Shown: positions 26,170-37,475 of the stretch, in pieces
Position numbering within the stretch: position 1 is the first letter of the stretch
Layout of the letters: every line of letters starts with the position of its first letter
Assembly: GCF_027595985.1 (NCBI RefSeq)
Contig: NC_073306.1
Location: forward strand, 153,064,919 to 153,128,918
Source: Sorex araneus
Lineage: Eukaryota > Chordata > Mammalia > Eulipotyphla > Soricidae
DNA: 64,000 nucleotides
Reading direction: 5' to 3'
Translations under genes and position numbers: made by a program
Notes under the pieces: generated by a model
Seen by the model: the letters and a program-made list of their open reading frames with translations, nothing else
Databases searched by the model: none
Told to the model about the DNA's origin: nothing

Positions 26170-26320
26170 GGAAGAATATTTACTGTTAATGTGTTTCTGG
26201 CACTTGTGCTATATGCCTTGGGCTCATGCTCAGTCTTTTCACTTAACAGACCAGGAATGAAGCGCAGGAAGGCTAGTATCCAGTTTTATTGATGTATTTA
26301 TATGTGAATCTGGTTCTATC
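26170..26320 (+). mobile_element. Possible MIR fragment
   Basis: 'tttctggcacttgtgctata' resembles the MIR core. Weak match. Confidence 0.3.
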
Positions 26321-27407
26321 CGACTTCAAAAGCTGTTCTTACTAGAGCTTAATAATGCTGGCAGTTAGATTTAAAACCTGTTTTTTTCCCCTTTATAGAA
26401 GTATAAGCTTCTTGCTGAAATTTTCTGCAATAACAAGGCAAAACCATCCAGTCTAGAAAAATTTCCATCCAAAAGTGTCCTATTTTGGAAAAGATCTGTT
26501 CAAAATCCCAAAGATGTTCCCAAACATCTAGAAAATCTTTTGTGAATATATAGCACTGAAATTTTTTTCTATTAACCCACTATAAGACTTTTGTTAATGA
26601 GAAGTATTGAGTATGTATTGAGTCCTCCATTATACAATGCTTCGTGTTCATAATGCATGGTTTTGTTGAATTGTAAGAATATTCAATTATAAAGTACAAC
26701 CCCCCAAAAAGTATTGTGAAACTCATTAAGTAGCTTGTGTGAAATGTTGATGTTAAGTACAAAATGGCATACTGTATCTATATTATACACTAACATTGGC
26801 AGACATAATTGTGATTTTTGCAATTTTAATAAAGGAACTCAAAGGAACCAGTTCCAGTAGGTTACTGGCATATGCAAAGACCTCTGATGCTGATTTCACC
26901 TTCCCTTAGCCGGTGTGTCCCCTAGCTGTACAGCTGATTCATATAGCTGGTAGTGACTCATGAACACGTAACTTGGATATATTTGTCCAATCCCACTATT
27001 ACTCCCCAGGTGGTAATATTAGCCCAACTCTTAATGGATCTTGAGCATTACTTCAATACCCCAAATTAGTGGTGTGACTCCCCTCACAATGCCCACCTCG
27101 AGAGCATGCACACCATGATTTGGCTGTGTATGCTCACCTAACAAATTCTTTGACATTCTATAAAACACTCCTTGGAGTTCTTTCTTGCTCTGTATGACAA
27201 AACACTGGTGTCTGATTTGAAGCTGTTCACTTTCGTCTCCATCACAAGATTAAAATCTTGTCCAACTGTGTTGAGTTCTGTGGCTCAGTACTAGGCTCCT
27301 GATGGCAGGGTCATGCAGATATCAAGGGGCTCTGATGGCTGAGAAGAAACGGAACCTGGGTTCATTAGGAGCATGTGTTGGGGGCAGGGGGGTGAAAATA
27401 TGTACAC

Positions 27408-27530
27408 ATGGCAGTGCTCAAGGCTGACTCCTGGCTCTTCTGGCAAGGCTCAGGGGACCATATGAGGTATTGCGGATTAAGCCCAGGTTGGCTGCATGCA
27501 AGGCAAGCACCCTAGCTACTGTACTAACAC
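27408..27530 (-). mobile_element. Family 1 SINE, antisense
   Basis: 'ggcagtgctcaaggctgact' to 'aggcaagcaccctagctact'. Confidence 0.7.
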
Positions 27531-28181
27531 ATACTTTATTTTTAAAAACTCTTGCTCTATCAAACCTTTTATAGTAAGTGAAGAAATGGAAGGGATTAAC
27601 AACTTCAGTTGACAGTATGCTTCTATAATAATCCTGATACACATTAAGAAAACCAAGATGTCTTTAAATGTAGTCTGAGAGACCTAAGGTTTTTTCTCAT
27701 CTCTGGGGAAAATAAAAACAAAGTGGTATGATTTGCATAGACATAAATACCTTGGAATGACACTAGCAATATGTTTTGGATCACAATTATTTCTAGATTA
27801 TATTAAATGCTGACAATCACCTTGAATGCCATAAATGTTTGAAAAACAGCTTATAGGTAACGTGAGTATTGGACCTCTAGCATTGGCAGTTGTTTTTCCA
27901 TCTTCCTGACTTAAGAATGTTTTAGTGCTAACAAAAGTGTGGAACACAGGATTAAAGAGGATTTGCACCCATGAATAGAGAAATGGAAGGTTCAGTTTAT
28001 CCAGTACATAAAACATTTACCAACCAATTTGCAAAGTGCACTTAGAGATTGCCTTTAAGATCAGACATGAGGTGAATCTTGTAGCTCAAAACAGTTACCT
28101 TCTCCCCTCTCACCCCCCCAGCATTCAGAAGTAATAAAATGCTGCAACAGTTAGAAATAAAGCTTTTTAATTCTCTTTATT

Positions 28182-28228
28182 ACATAGCAAATTACTGTAT
28201 ACATAGCAAATTACTGTATACATAGCAG
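28182..28228. repeat. 19-base tandem, about 2.4 copies
   Basis: Unit 'acatagcaaattactgtat'. Confidence 0.9.
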
Positions 28229-28329
28229 AAAGCCAAAAATACATTCCACTGATTAAGAAAATGTTTTCACATCATATATTCAACAAGTAGTTAACATACG
28301 AGAATAAAGAGCTTATACATCTCAAATAA

Positions 28330-28545
28330 CCCAGCCCCAAAATGAATAGAACTGAATAGATGTTTCCAAACATACACAAATGACCAACAGGCACATGAAA
28401 AGTATTTATCACCAATTATCAGGGAAATACAAATAAAAGACACAATTAGATATCACCACACACCAGACTGGTTTAAATGTAAAGACCAGAACAAGCTTTG
28501 GTGAAGGTATGGAGAAAAAGTGTGGGAAATCTAAGATGTGCAAAC
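28330..28545 (+). mobile_element. L1 ORF2 3' remnant
   Basis: Matches the familiar L1 run: 'atgaccaacaggcacatgaa', 'tatcagggaaatacaaat', 'agatatcaccacacaccaga', 'gaaggtatggagaaaa'. Confidence 0.8.
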
Positions 28546-28844
28546 CTGAACTCTTAAAATGTGTACAATGTTTTAAAACAATTCTTGTTGGGAGCGCATT
28601 CTCTCAGAGGCGCCGGGAATTAAGCTGTCCACAGGCAACTCACAGAAGCAATCGTCAAGTAGGTTTGATCTTCATGCCTGGAAGCTTCCACCCTTCCACC
28701 AGGAAGCACGAACTTGACTTAGGATGCCTCCACTCTATTACACTGAGAGAGAGGAAAGAAAGAAGTCTCAACCAAAATATCAAGTTGTCTTTGCTAGAGA
28801 ATTAAGTTTAAAAGGGTATCTAAAGAGAGCAAAAGAATTTTTTC

Positions 28845-28967
28845 ATTTTGGGGCCACATGGTTTACTCCTGGCTCATTGCTTAGGGGAATCACATGGGGC
28901 ACGGACACAGAACCTGGGTTGGCCTCGTGCAAGGTAAGCATTGCTGCACTTAAGCTCCAGTCCTGCA
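28845..28967 (-). mobile_element. Family 1 SINE, antisense, diverged
   Basis: 'ggttgg cctcgtgcaagg'-type head and 'actcctggctcattgctta' body. Confidence 0.6.
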
Positions 28968-29394
28968 AATGGATTTTAAAAGCATGAACCTCAAACACAG
29001 GTGTGAAAAACTTAAACCCTGCTATATCTCTCTGGCATCTAAATTGTAGTCTGGGTTTCTTCCTTGAGAGTGCACTGGTAACTGACTGGAACTAGTTCTG
29101 AGATGTAACTGAAAGAACAAGAATGCTGGCATTTCCATCCTTTAATTTTCTACCTCTCAGTAATTTTCTATACTGCTCTCCTACTTCAACATTATTCCAA
29201 GAAACCCCCATCTCCAAAATGTCAGCTGGAATAAGAATTCTTTAATAACAGTTCTATTTCATATTACATGTGAAAGCTAAAATAATGGTGTCTTAAAAAC
29301 AACACAGAATCTTCATAGCCTTTAAGATGAGAAATACTTATTAAAGCCTTAACCTTAATGGTAAAATTAGATGGACAATAAGAATCTGTTCCGA

Positions 29395-29650
29395 TAAGAA
29401 GCAACTGAACTTTTATACATTGCTGTGGGTGTATAAAATATACAATAACTTTAAAAAGCATTTGACAGACAAGTATCTATGACACAGTAATAACTCTTAG
29501 AGCATGCCCAAGAGGAACAAGCACCCTTAGTCACAAAAAATACATGTATGAGAATTTTTATTGCAGCTGGGTAATATATGTATACAGGGACAAAGTGTAA
29601 AGAAAAAGAAATACATGCAAATACCTAAGTCAATCACAACACGATGATAA
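29395..29650 (+). mobile_element. L1 ORF2 3' remnant, probably the continuation of 28330-28545
   Basis: 'catttgacag', 'catgcccaagaggaacaagc' and 'gaatttttattgcagc' follow next in L1 order. The roughly 850 bases in between are insertion or unrecognised sequence. Confidence 0.6.
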
Positions 29651-29849
29651 AAGAAACCAACTCTTAATATTTTTTATGTAATACAATCTATGATCCCATT
29701 CACCTATGGGCTAGATAAGGCCTATATTAGGACTTCTTTTCTAATAGTAGGCAATCAGAAAAAAATTTCTATTTAAATCTATGTGAATGTCTCTTTAAGT
29801 GCATTTATGTGAAACACCAAGAAATAACAAGATACAAGATTAATATATG

Positions 29850-30025
29850 GCCGGAGTAATAGTCTAGTGGATAGGGCGTATGCCTTGCATGTGACTTTAC
29901 CTGAGTTCCACCCTGGGCACAAAGCAAGTATGGTTCCCAAGCCCTTTCAGGAGTGATTACTGAGTGCACAGCTACAAGCAAGCCCTGAACACCATCATGT
30001 ATGGACCAAAACCCAAAAATAAACC
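29850..30025 (+). mobile_element. Family 1 SINE
   Basis: 'ggccggagtaatagtctagt' head. Body and 'ccaaaacccaaaaat' tail are diverged. Confidence 0.75.
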
Positions 30026-30271
30026 AAAATATTGGCTGGCATAATTTTTTCAAGACATCTGGCGACCAAGTGAAAAGACATGAGCATACATAATCATTTG
30101 CAATTAAGTAAAAATTTATTTTGGTTATGCATTATTGATATAAACAAACTAATGTACAAAAAGCCTTCAACCATAACCAAACTTGTCACTGGATATTACC
30201 ACATCTTAAGAGCAAAAAGCTTGAAGATAAAAAACGATGTAAAATTTCAAAATGAAAAACTGAAAGCAGAG

Positions 30272-30440
30272 CCGGATCAACAGTCTGGCAAGGAGGTTGT
30301 TTGCCGTACATGTGGCTGAGCTGGATTAGATCCCTGGCACCTTATATGGACAAGCCAGGAGTAAATCCTAAGCACAGAGCCAGAAGTAACTCCTGAGCAC
30401 CGCCAGGTGTGGCCCCTGCAAACAAACAAAAACAAAACAA
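30272..30440 (+). mobile_element. Family 1 SINE, head diverged
   Basis: 'caccgccaggtgtggcccct' and an AAAC-rich tail. Confidence 0.75.
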
Positions 30441-30452
30441 AAAAGTAAAATT

Positions 30453-30620
30453 TTCCTTTTTAGGTCATACCCGGCGATGCACAGGGGTTACTCCTGGCTC
30501 GTGCACTCAGGCATTACTCCTGGCGGTGCTCGGGGGACCATATGGGATGCTGGGAATCGAACCCGGGTCGGCCGTGTGCAAGGGAAACGCCCTACCCGCT
30601 GTGCTATTGTTCCAACCCCA
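30453..30620 (-). mobile_element. Family 1 SINE, antisense, well preserved
   Basis: 'taggtcatacccggcgatgc' to 'gctattgttccaacccc'. It forms an inverted pair with the preceding sense copy. Confidence 0.92.
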
Positions 30621-30820
30621 AGAAAGTAAAATTTTCAGTCCAAATGTATAAGACAATTCCTTATGTCCGAGTCTAGGAAAGCTTAACATTTGAAATAAAA
30701 AGCCTGAAGTTAAATTAACTATCATTTCTGAAAACAAATTTTTGTTTCATTTTTCCAAGCAAGGAAAAAGTCCATTTTACAAAATTCCTGAATTATCTCC
30801 TCTTTAAAAAAAGTGTATAG

Positions 30821-30985
30821 GGGCTAGAGGGATAGATAGTACAGATGTTAAGGTACTTGCACGGAACGTTGAGAGGCACCAGATATAGATCCCTGAACAC
30901 TGGGTCAGGAGTAAGTCCTGAGCTGCCAGATGTACCACTCCCAATCTCCTCTGCCTGCAGCACCCCAGAGCCCCCCAAATAAAAA
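30821..30985 (+). mobile_element. Family 1 SINE, diverged
   Basis: 'ggggctagagggatagatag' head and 'gggtcaggagtaagtcctga'. Confidence 0.7.
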
Positions 30986-31155
30986 CCTCTGCAGCATACA
31001 TCTTACTTAAGTGTGCATCTAAAGCAAGTATCCACAGTATGATGGCTTAAGGAGCTGATACAACATCAACTTCTAAAATCTGACTGCTGAAATTGTTACT
31101 CCATATTGAGAGAAAATTTTAGGTGTAAAATGAAACCCCAAAAGTCTGTATTTGG

Positions 31156-31320
31156 GACCAGATAATACAGAAGTTGAGAGGCAAGCCACGCAAATGGCCA
31201 ACTCTGGCTCAAACCCTGGTTGGATCTTTGGCACCTACGCTCTGAACAATTATATCCTCAGGCCCTGGTATTGAAGCACAGGTCTGATTAGCCTAGAACT
31301 GCTGGGAGCTCAAACCCCCT
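31156..31320 (+). mobile_element. Family 1-like SINE, strongly diverged
   Basis: Only 'gggaccagataatacagaag' and a B-box-like 'ggttggatctttggcacc' remain. Confidence 0.4.
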
Positions 31321-32767
31321 ATCCCACATGTTATTTCTAATTGCCTCCTCTCATTACTAGCTTTCCCCAGTTAGTATTCCAATATCTGTGTCACTCCTTA
31401 CATTTCCCATATACCCAACCTCTGTTCTAAATATCCTGAAGGCTTACTTCCTGAACCCCCCCAACATTCTACTTTGACATTGGTAGTCATCCTTCGACAT
31501 TGCTTCATTGCATTCTTTTTGAAATCTCCTAGTTTCAGGAGTTCAGTACCATCTTACATAGATTACTCCTTTGTTTAGGGGAAGTACATCCTCCAGTAGC
31601 CTCCTAAGGAAGGATACATGGTAAGACAAAATTGCGAGAAGCAAGTCTGCAAGTTTTATGTTGGTCTGGCCTTGGGAATGTCTCAATTCCGAATCCTTGG
31701 TTGGAAATAATTTTCCCTTAAATTTGAAGATCTTGCTTCCAGAGTCTTCCAGCATCCAGTGTTGCTATGGAGAAGTCTAAATGCCATTCTGGAAACATCA
31801 TTCCCCCCCTAATCCTGGTATCCTTTAAAATGGTTTAGACATCCTGAAGTATTTTGGTATTCTTTTGTGTTTCATGAATCATGTGAGAAACTAGTTGGTC
31901 CTTTTACCTTAGGAGATTAAAATCTTACTAGAACTAAGAGATTTCAGTTTTCTCTCTTCATTCCTTTTTCTGTCCTCTTATACTGAAGGTAATAATCAGG
32001 CGGTGCAGCCCTCTGTGATCTTCCAATTTTCTGGGTTTGTTTTCTATTTTACATCTGGCCTTCTTGTTCTATTTTCTGATTTTTTTCCCACCATATCTCC
32101 TAGCACATCTACTGAGTTATTTTTGATTTTCCTACTGTTCTAAGGCTCATTTAAAAAGTTATTTCATAGTTATTTTTTAAGTTCCTTTGGTTTCAGGAGT
32201 TCTATGTTCCTTGCATTATTTCCAGTTTTCCCTCCATTTTCTTTTGTTTTGGTCTTCAGCTAACATTACTGAAGTCTAATGATCTTCGGTTATCACTTTA
32301 TCCCGATTTCAAGTGACTGAAAAGCCCTGTGGATTTGAATGACCAAGGCTTATGGTCTCTGGGTTCCACTGAAACAAAGGCGTAGAAGCCTTTTCCCCGT
32401 TGTTAATTTTTCTGTAGGTACAATCCTAATGGTCTGACTAGGTTGCTGGGACTCACGTGATTCAGAGAACTGACATTCTCTCCTGTTTTCAGAGCAGCAG
32501 GTACTACCCCAACAATCACACTTACATGGCCTGGAGAAAATTCTGAAGATGCAAATTTTTCAAGGATGCAGCTAGACAGCTAAGACAAAGATGCACACAC
32601 AGTCATACAAGCACGCACACCAACAGAACAAATCGCTAGTCTTTCACTAGAGATAGTTGCCTGGTTACAAAAAAAGAGGACAAAAATAAACTCTTAAATA
32701 ATCCGACTGTTCAACTTCATTCCTTATGTCTAAACTTCAGGGCACAAAGGAAAAGATTGTTACTGTC

Positions 32768-32925
32768 AACAAGCAACTGTCATCCCGTTGCTCATCGATT
32801 TGCTCGAGTGCGCACCAGGAACGTCTCCATTGTGAGACTTGCTGTTACTGTTTTTTGGCATATTGAATACGCCACTGGGTAGCTTGCCAGACCCTGCCGT
32901 GTGGGCGAGATACTCTAGTGACCTT
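32768..32925 (-). mobile_element. Family 2 SINE, antisense, head missing
   Basis: 'catcccgttgctcatcgatt' to 'gtgggcgagatactcta'. Confidence 0.9.
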
Positions 32926-33399
32926 TACTGTGATAATAAAATGTTACCAGACTGTAAGTTTATTTTAAGTTAGAAAGATTCCTAAGAAGTTTACAGTGGG
33001 TAAAGTGCATAAAAATACTGCTCCGGGAAACAGAAAAAAAATACTTTAATCCATCAGGAGTCAATATCAAAAGCATAAATACACTAAAATAATCCTTTCC
33101 TATTATGTGTTCAGAAATGTTTTGTTTGCTCTTAACTGAAACTTGGTTGTGCAAGATAAAGGAAACACATTCCCTACAGAGTAATGTCTACTTAAAACAA
33201 ATCTCCAGGTATGATCTTATTGAGATATAGATTAGCTGGAGATAAACTGGAGGGAGACTGATATAAAATACTTATGTTGCAACTACAGATACTGAAACGG
33301 ATCTGTAGCAGTGTAGGCCAGGTTTAAAGCTGCATTCCTCCTCCAAAAGAAAACAGAAACTATTAAAGGTGCAATAGATACCAGTAACCAGTACACCAG

Positions 33400-33555
33400 T
33401 AACATCTCTAGTGTGAGACTTTCTGTTACTGTTTTTGGCATATCAAATATGCCACCGGTAGCCTGCCAGGCTCTCTGAGGGGGGGGAGGAAGTGAACCCG
33501 GGTTGGCCACGTGAAAAGCAAACGCCCTACCTGCTGTGCTATCATTCCAGCCCAC
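33400..33555 (-). mobile_element. Family 2 SINE, antisense, internally shortened
   Basis: Lacks its 3' end and part of the middle. The head 'aacgccctacctgctgtgct' and 'catatcaaatatgcc' are clear. Confidence 0.85.
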
Positions 33556-33712
33556 AATATATATGCACAATATATTAATCTCACACATTTAGTACGCATG
33601 CTAGGAGATAAATCCATAATTTCACTATTTTTGGGATCTTGTCAAACTAATCTAAAATTTAATGTCTGAGTGATAAGAAAGGTATTACTGGGGTTTGTTA
33701 ACCTCCCACTTT

Positions 33713-33892
33713 TTTTTTTTTTTTTTTTGCTTTTTGGGTCACGCCTGGCCAGGCTCAGGGGTTACTCCTGGCTCTGCACTCAGGAATTACTCCTGGGGAT
33801 GCTCAGGGGACCATATGGGATACCGGGGATAGAATCTGGGTTGGCTATGTGCAAGGCAAACGCCCCACCCGGTGTGCTATCGCTCCGGTCCC
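33713..33892 (-). mobile_element. Family 1 SINE, antisense, with TSD
   Basis: Long poly-T, full body and head. Direct repeats 'taacctcccacttt' lie at 33699-33712 and 33893-33906. Confidence 0.95.
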
Positions 33893-34229
33893 TAACCTCC
33901 CACTTTTAATATAATGGCTGTTTGGAGGATGGGTAGCAATCTGTTTAGGGGCAGTGGCCTACTTCTCCCCCTAAAACAAACAAAATTAGATTATTTTAGT
34001 AGAGTCCACTTAAATAGAGTGGAAGGAGTAGGGGCATAGGAGACCTGAATGTGGAGAACACGCAACAGGAGTTCCTTATACAGTACAGGAACTTTTGACT
34101 AATTCCCCCACAGGAAGTCACCATCTTACTCACAGGGGTATCAAAGTGAAATGTTCAAAATGCAGGTTTTCTATAGAGGGGTTATGTGATGGACTATTTT
34201 TAATACTTGGTAATACTTTGTGTTTTTTC

Positions 34230-34235
34230 TTTATT
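34230..34235 (-). terminator. DCAF16: Candidate polyadenylation signal of DCAF16
   Basis: AATAAA on the minus strand lies about 195 bases past the DCAF16 stop codon. It is the nearest canonical hexamer downstream. A longer 3' UTR ending further left is equally possible from sequence alone. Confidence 0.4.
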
Positions 34236-34430
34236 CCTTTCAGTGCTGGAAATTGAACACGGATGCCCATACATGCCAGTGCTCTACTGCTCTCTCCCTC
34301 CCTACCTGTCTTGCTAGCAATCTAGCTGGTTAAGATGGGGCATAGTTTGGCTGAGGGAAGCAGTAGTTTTAACTGTAGACTTAACACTTCTTTCTAAATT
34401 AGGAACATGAGAGGTACGAGAGGTGGATCA

Positions 34431-34889
34431 CTACAGTAATTTAGTAAGTAGTCTGTTAACTGCCTTTTGGAAGTCAGTGTAAGAGTAAGTAGTATTCATG
34501 GGTTCAATGCGAGTTGCTTCCTTAACTGTTTTAGTTAACCAGTCACAGCAACAACCAGAGACACAATTACCTGGGATCTGTTTTAGAAATTCAGGCATGG
34601 GTCTAGCCCTGCTCAATGTTCTGTTTAACTGTTTTGTGGCAAATTGTAGTGCACTGTTTAGAGATACATGTTCTCTAGAAAGCCAACTAGGACTGGTAAG
34701 GAGCTTTTGAAAAGGTGGGACACCACAAGAAGCCAAAGGGGGCCATTCTGGAGCTGATTCAAATTTGGGAAGACAACTGGAGCAATAGGAAAGTCTTAGA
34801 GCTATCTCTCGAAGGGTACAGACTGGGGTGCTTGGATCTAACAGTTCAGCATGATATAACCAAGAATTAGGACTCAAAGGTCTCCACAT
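34431..34889 (-). CDS. DCAF16: DCAF16, intact C-terminal 152 codons
   Basis: DCAF16 is a DDB1- and CUL4-associated factor, a nuclear substrate receptor for a CUL4 ubiquitin ligase; its coding region is a single exon in mammals. This frame corresponds to about residues 66-216 of the human protein. It keeps the blocks NSWLYHA, LLDPSTPV, EWPPLASCGVPPFQK, LQFATKQL, the cysteine cluster CVSGCCC, DWLTKTVKE and TYSYTDFQKAVN, and ends at a TAG. The cysteines matching human Cys119, Cys173 and Cys177-179, known sites of electrophilic degrader attachment, are present. The ATG at 34889-34887 replaces a Thr codon in human and has A at -3. Upstream homology is broken (separate entry), so either a shorter protein starts here or the locus is a recent pseudogene. 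Human comparison is from memory. Confidence 0.85.
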   Translation of the reverse strand: MWRPLSPNSWLYHAELLDPSTPVCTLREIALRLSYCSSCLPKFESAPEWPPLASCGVPPFQKLLTSPSWLSREHVSLNSALQFATKQLNRTLSRARPMPEFLKQIPGNCVSGCCCDWLTKTVKEATRIEPMNTTYSYTDFQKAVNRLLTKLL

Positions 34890-35057
34890 TGTATTTTAAA
34901 AAACTCTTAATTTGCCAGGCAAGACTTTTAAGATGAATTAATAGCTCAGGCCCCCAAGGGTCCTTCTCTTCTTCAGAGGAATATCACCCTTGAAATAGGT
35001 AGATATTTTCCTCTTCCCACTATCTAATTCTGTTAAATGGCCAGGAGAGGAACCCAT
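34890..35057 (-). pseudogene. DCAF16: DCAF16 N-terminal segment, disrupted
   Basis: Homology to the acidic DCAF16 N-terminus continues upstream of the intact frame but is broken. An ATG at 35057-35055 opens a frame reading MGSSPGHLTELDS, like the human start. Near 35016-35018 the homology moves to another frame (EEENIY). In that frame TGA at 34984-34986 stands where human has Trp. The frame goes on as YSSEEE and SLAWQIKSFLKY. Near 34886-34893 homology shifts back into the downstream frame. The position equal to human Cys58 (34903-34905) encodes Ser. Three lesions in about 170 bases are hard to explain by a single read error. Confidence 0.8.
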
Positions 35058-36105
35058 TATAACGAAAAAGAATAAACTACCAAAAAATGAACTAAGCTAG
35101 CATAATACTTAAATAGAAACAAAAGAAAAAGCTTTACAAGATTAATTGCTCTGTTCCTTTGTTTCTAACACATGTAATATGCCTCTGGCTCACACCACTG
35201 TTTGGTTCTTCAGATTATCTTGCTATGTATTCTTTACTCACAAAGAAGGCTTTTCAGTTCTTAGAACCAGCTCAGTGCGTTAAAGTGTTAAGTAACTTAC
35301 CAGTGGTATAGATCAGTCTTCCCTTCAAATCCTGACTACCCAAGAAGAGAAGAGATTTTAGGCCAACAAGCTGATCTTCTTAGCGTGGTCTCAACTGGAT
35401 ATGGTATTATGAAGAAACACTGCATACTGTTTTTACCAACAGGAAAATTTTCTCCACTTAGTCACGAAAATAAACTCAATGGCTGCTTTCATTGTCCACT
35501 GGGAGAATGGTGGGGTTAAGTTGTCAAGTATAGAGGAATCCAGTGTTCTCTATAGGTGTGCAAACATCTTGAAAGTCTGGCTTAGTTGTCAGACTAACTG
35601 GAAAGACAGTCTTAACCTGTGAATGAGAGGACTATAAAGGACATGATAATATGTCTTTAGGAAATGGGTAATAACACTATCCAACATATAGTACTCAAGA
35701 ACATAGATGCTCAACAAGAAATCAAATGGGCTTTCTTATCCTTTTCTTACATCTTTGTCACATTTTTCTACTGGGAATGACTCTTGACAATCAGAAAATT
35801 AGAAAAAAGAGCCTGATAACATTTTAATCCTGCTCTTATATACCGGGGAATTTTTTTTTTTTGGGGGGGTAAGCTGCTCTAGCCCAGAAAACTGCCAAAG
35901 TAAATCCCCCTTGACCAGACAGAGATCTGTCAAAGAAAATCTTCTTACCTTTAGGCGATCATAGGGATTAGTTTTAGGGGATAGGGGACCTGTCCTGATT
36001 ATAGAGCTGCCAGATGCTAAAATTCTTGCTGGGTCACCAGTTTGTGGTCCTTTGACTACAGGGATGAAAAGAAAAGTACTAATATGACAAAAATTATAAT
36101 AAATC

Positions 36106-36269
36106 GGGGCTGGAGTGATAGCACAGCGGGTAGGGCGTTTGCCTTGCATGCGGCCAATCCAGGTTCGATTCCCAGCATCCCATATGGTCCCCCAGCACTG
36201 CCAGGAGTAATTCCTGAGTGCAGAGCCAGGAGTAACCCCTGTGCACTGCTGGGTGTGACCTAAAAAAAA
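36106..36269 (+). mobile_element. Family 1 SINE, full length, with TSD
   Basis: 'ggggctggagtgatagcaca' start. Flanking repeats 'aaattataataaatc' and 'aaattatagtaaatc' differ at one base. Confidence 0.95.
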
Positions 36270-36357
36270 AAATTATAGTAAATCCAAGTAAATTTAAAAT
36301 TAAAAGTAAGCCTCAGGCTGCATTTTTAAAAAGATTTAATAACATACTAATAAAAGA

Positions 36358-36556
36358 TGGAGCTGTAGTGATAGCACAGCAGGCAGGGCATTTGCCTTGC
36401 ATGCGATCGACCCGGGTTCGATTCCTCTGTCCCTGTCAGAGAGCCTGGCAAGCTACCTGTGGTGTATTCAACATGCCAAAAACAGTAACAAGTCTCACAA
36501 TGGAGATGTTACTGGTGCCCGCTTGAGCAAATTGATGAGCAATAGGGTGACAGTGA
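36358..36556 (+). mobile_element. Family 2 SINE, internal deletion
   Basis: Complete head. The segment between the two 'gcctggcaagctac' motifs is missing, as expected from deletion between direct repeats. Confidence 0.9.
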
Positions 36557-36595
36557 TACAAATGATACAGAAAAATAAATAAAAGAGACATAGGG

Positions 36596-36720
36596 ACCGA
36601 AGCGATAGTACAGCAGCTGGTAGGGTTCTTGCTTTCCAAGTGGGTTAGATCCTTGAGAGCAGGGCCAGAAGTAAGCCCAGAGCAAAACTGAGTGTGTCCC
36701 CAAAACAAGTAAAGCAAAAA
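36596..36720 (+). mobile_element. Family 1 SINE, internally deleted
   Basis: 'gaccgaagcgatagtacagc' head and 'ggccagaagtaagcccagag' body. The middle is gone. Confidence 0.65.
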
Positions 36721-37152
36721 CAAATTAAAAAATGTGAAATAAAAAGGTTTTTAAAAAAGGGCATATAAAGCTATGATAGCAATCTTAATATTCAATAAAC
36801 ACTTTCTAGTCCACCCCCAAAGATGAAAAATAGTAACAGTGATGAAAGTAATAATACAATGACATACTTACCATACACACGACTCTGAAACACATTCTTA
36901 AAGTTTCTCAAGGAACAGAACCGAGGAAAATATATAAGCTAGCCTGAAAAACAGTTAAAGGTCCATTTTATTTAAAGATCTCTGACCATATTACAATAAA
37001 AGTAAATTAAAAAATTAGTAAAAAGTAACCCTATGCTAAAAAACTAGACTACCTATGGGTTCAGAAAAAATAATATAGTTACTAAATGTGGGACATGACC
37101 ATACCAGTACTTAAAACAGTTTTGAATATACTTATAAAGAAAGACACCAATG

Positions 37153-37225
37153 GGGCCAGACAATACAGCAGAGAAGGTGCTTACAATGTAAACAGTTGGC
37201 CCAGGTTGAATTCTGGGTAGCACAT
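37153..37225 (+). mobile_element. SINE head fragment
   Basis: 'ggggccagacaatacagcag' and 'cccaggttgaattctgggta' only. Confidence 0.5.
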
Positions 37226-37290
37226 TTCAATTTACATTTGCATTAAAGATACTTTAATTTTTAGGTTAAAAATACCAGGTTCATGATTTT

Positions 37291-37461
37291 TTTTTTCTTT
37301 TTGGATCACACCCGGCAATGCACAAGGGTCACTCCTGGCTCTGTACTCAGGAAATTACCCCTAGCGGTGCTCAGAGGACCATATGGGATGCTGGGAATTG
37401 AACCCGGGTTGGCCACGTGAAAGGCAAACGCCCCACCCGCTGTGCTATCACTCCAGCCCCC
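37291..37461 (-). mobile_element. Family 1 SINE, antisense, with TSD
   Basis: Full length. Direct repeats 'ggttcatgatttt' lie at 37278-37290 and 37463-37475. Confidence 0.94.
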
Positions 37462-37475
37462 TGGTTCATGATTTT

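Larger units (their letters stand above)
24910..34228. other. FAM184B-DCAF16 intergenic region
   Basis: No coding exon was recognised. The sequence is AT-rich and holds SINEs and L1 remnants listed separately. About 25930-27400 and 31340-32760 are long stretches with no confident feature. The latter is pyrimidine-rich on the plus strand and may be an antisense ancient LINE, which I cannot name. Part of the right end may be DCAF16 3' UTR if a distal polyadenylation site is used. Confidence 0.55.

Noticed and set aside
28182-28228. CRISPR-like spaced repeats
   Set aside because: Only 2.4 head-to-tail copies without spacers, in mammalian DNA: a simple tandem duplication.
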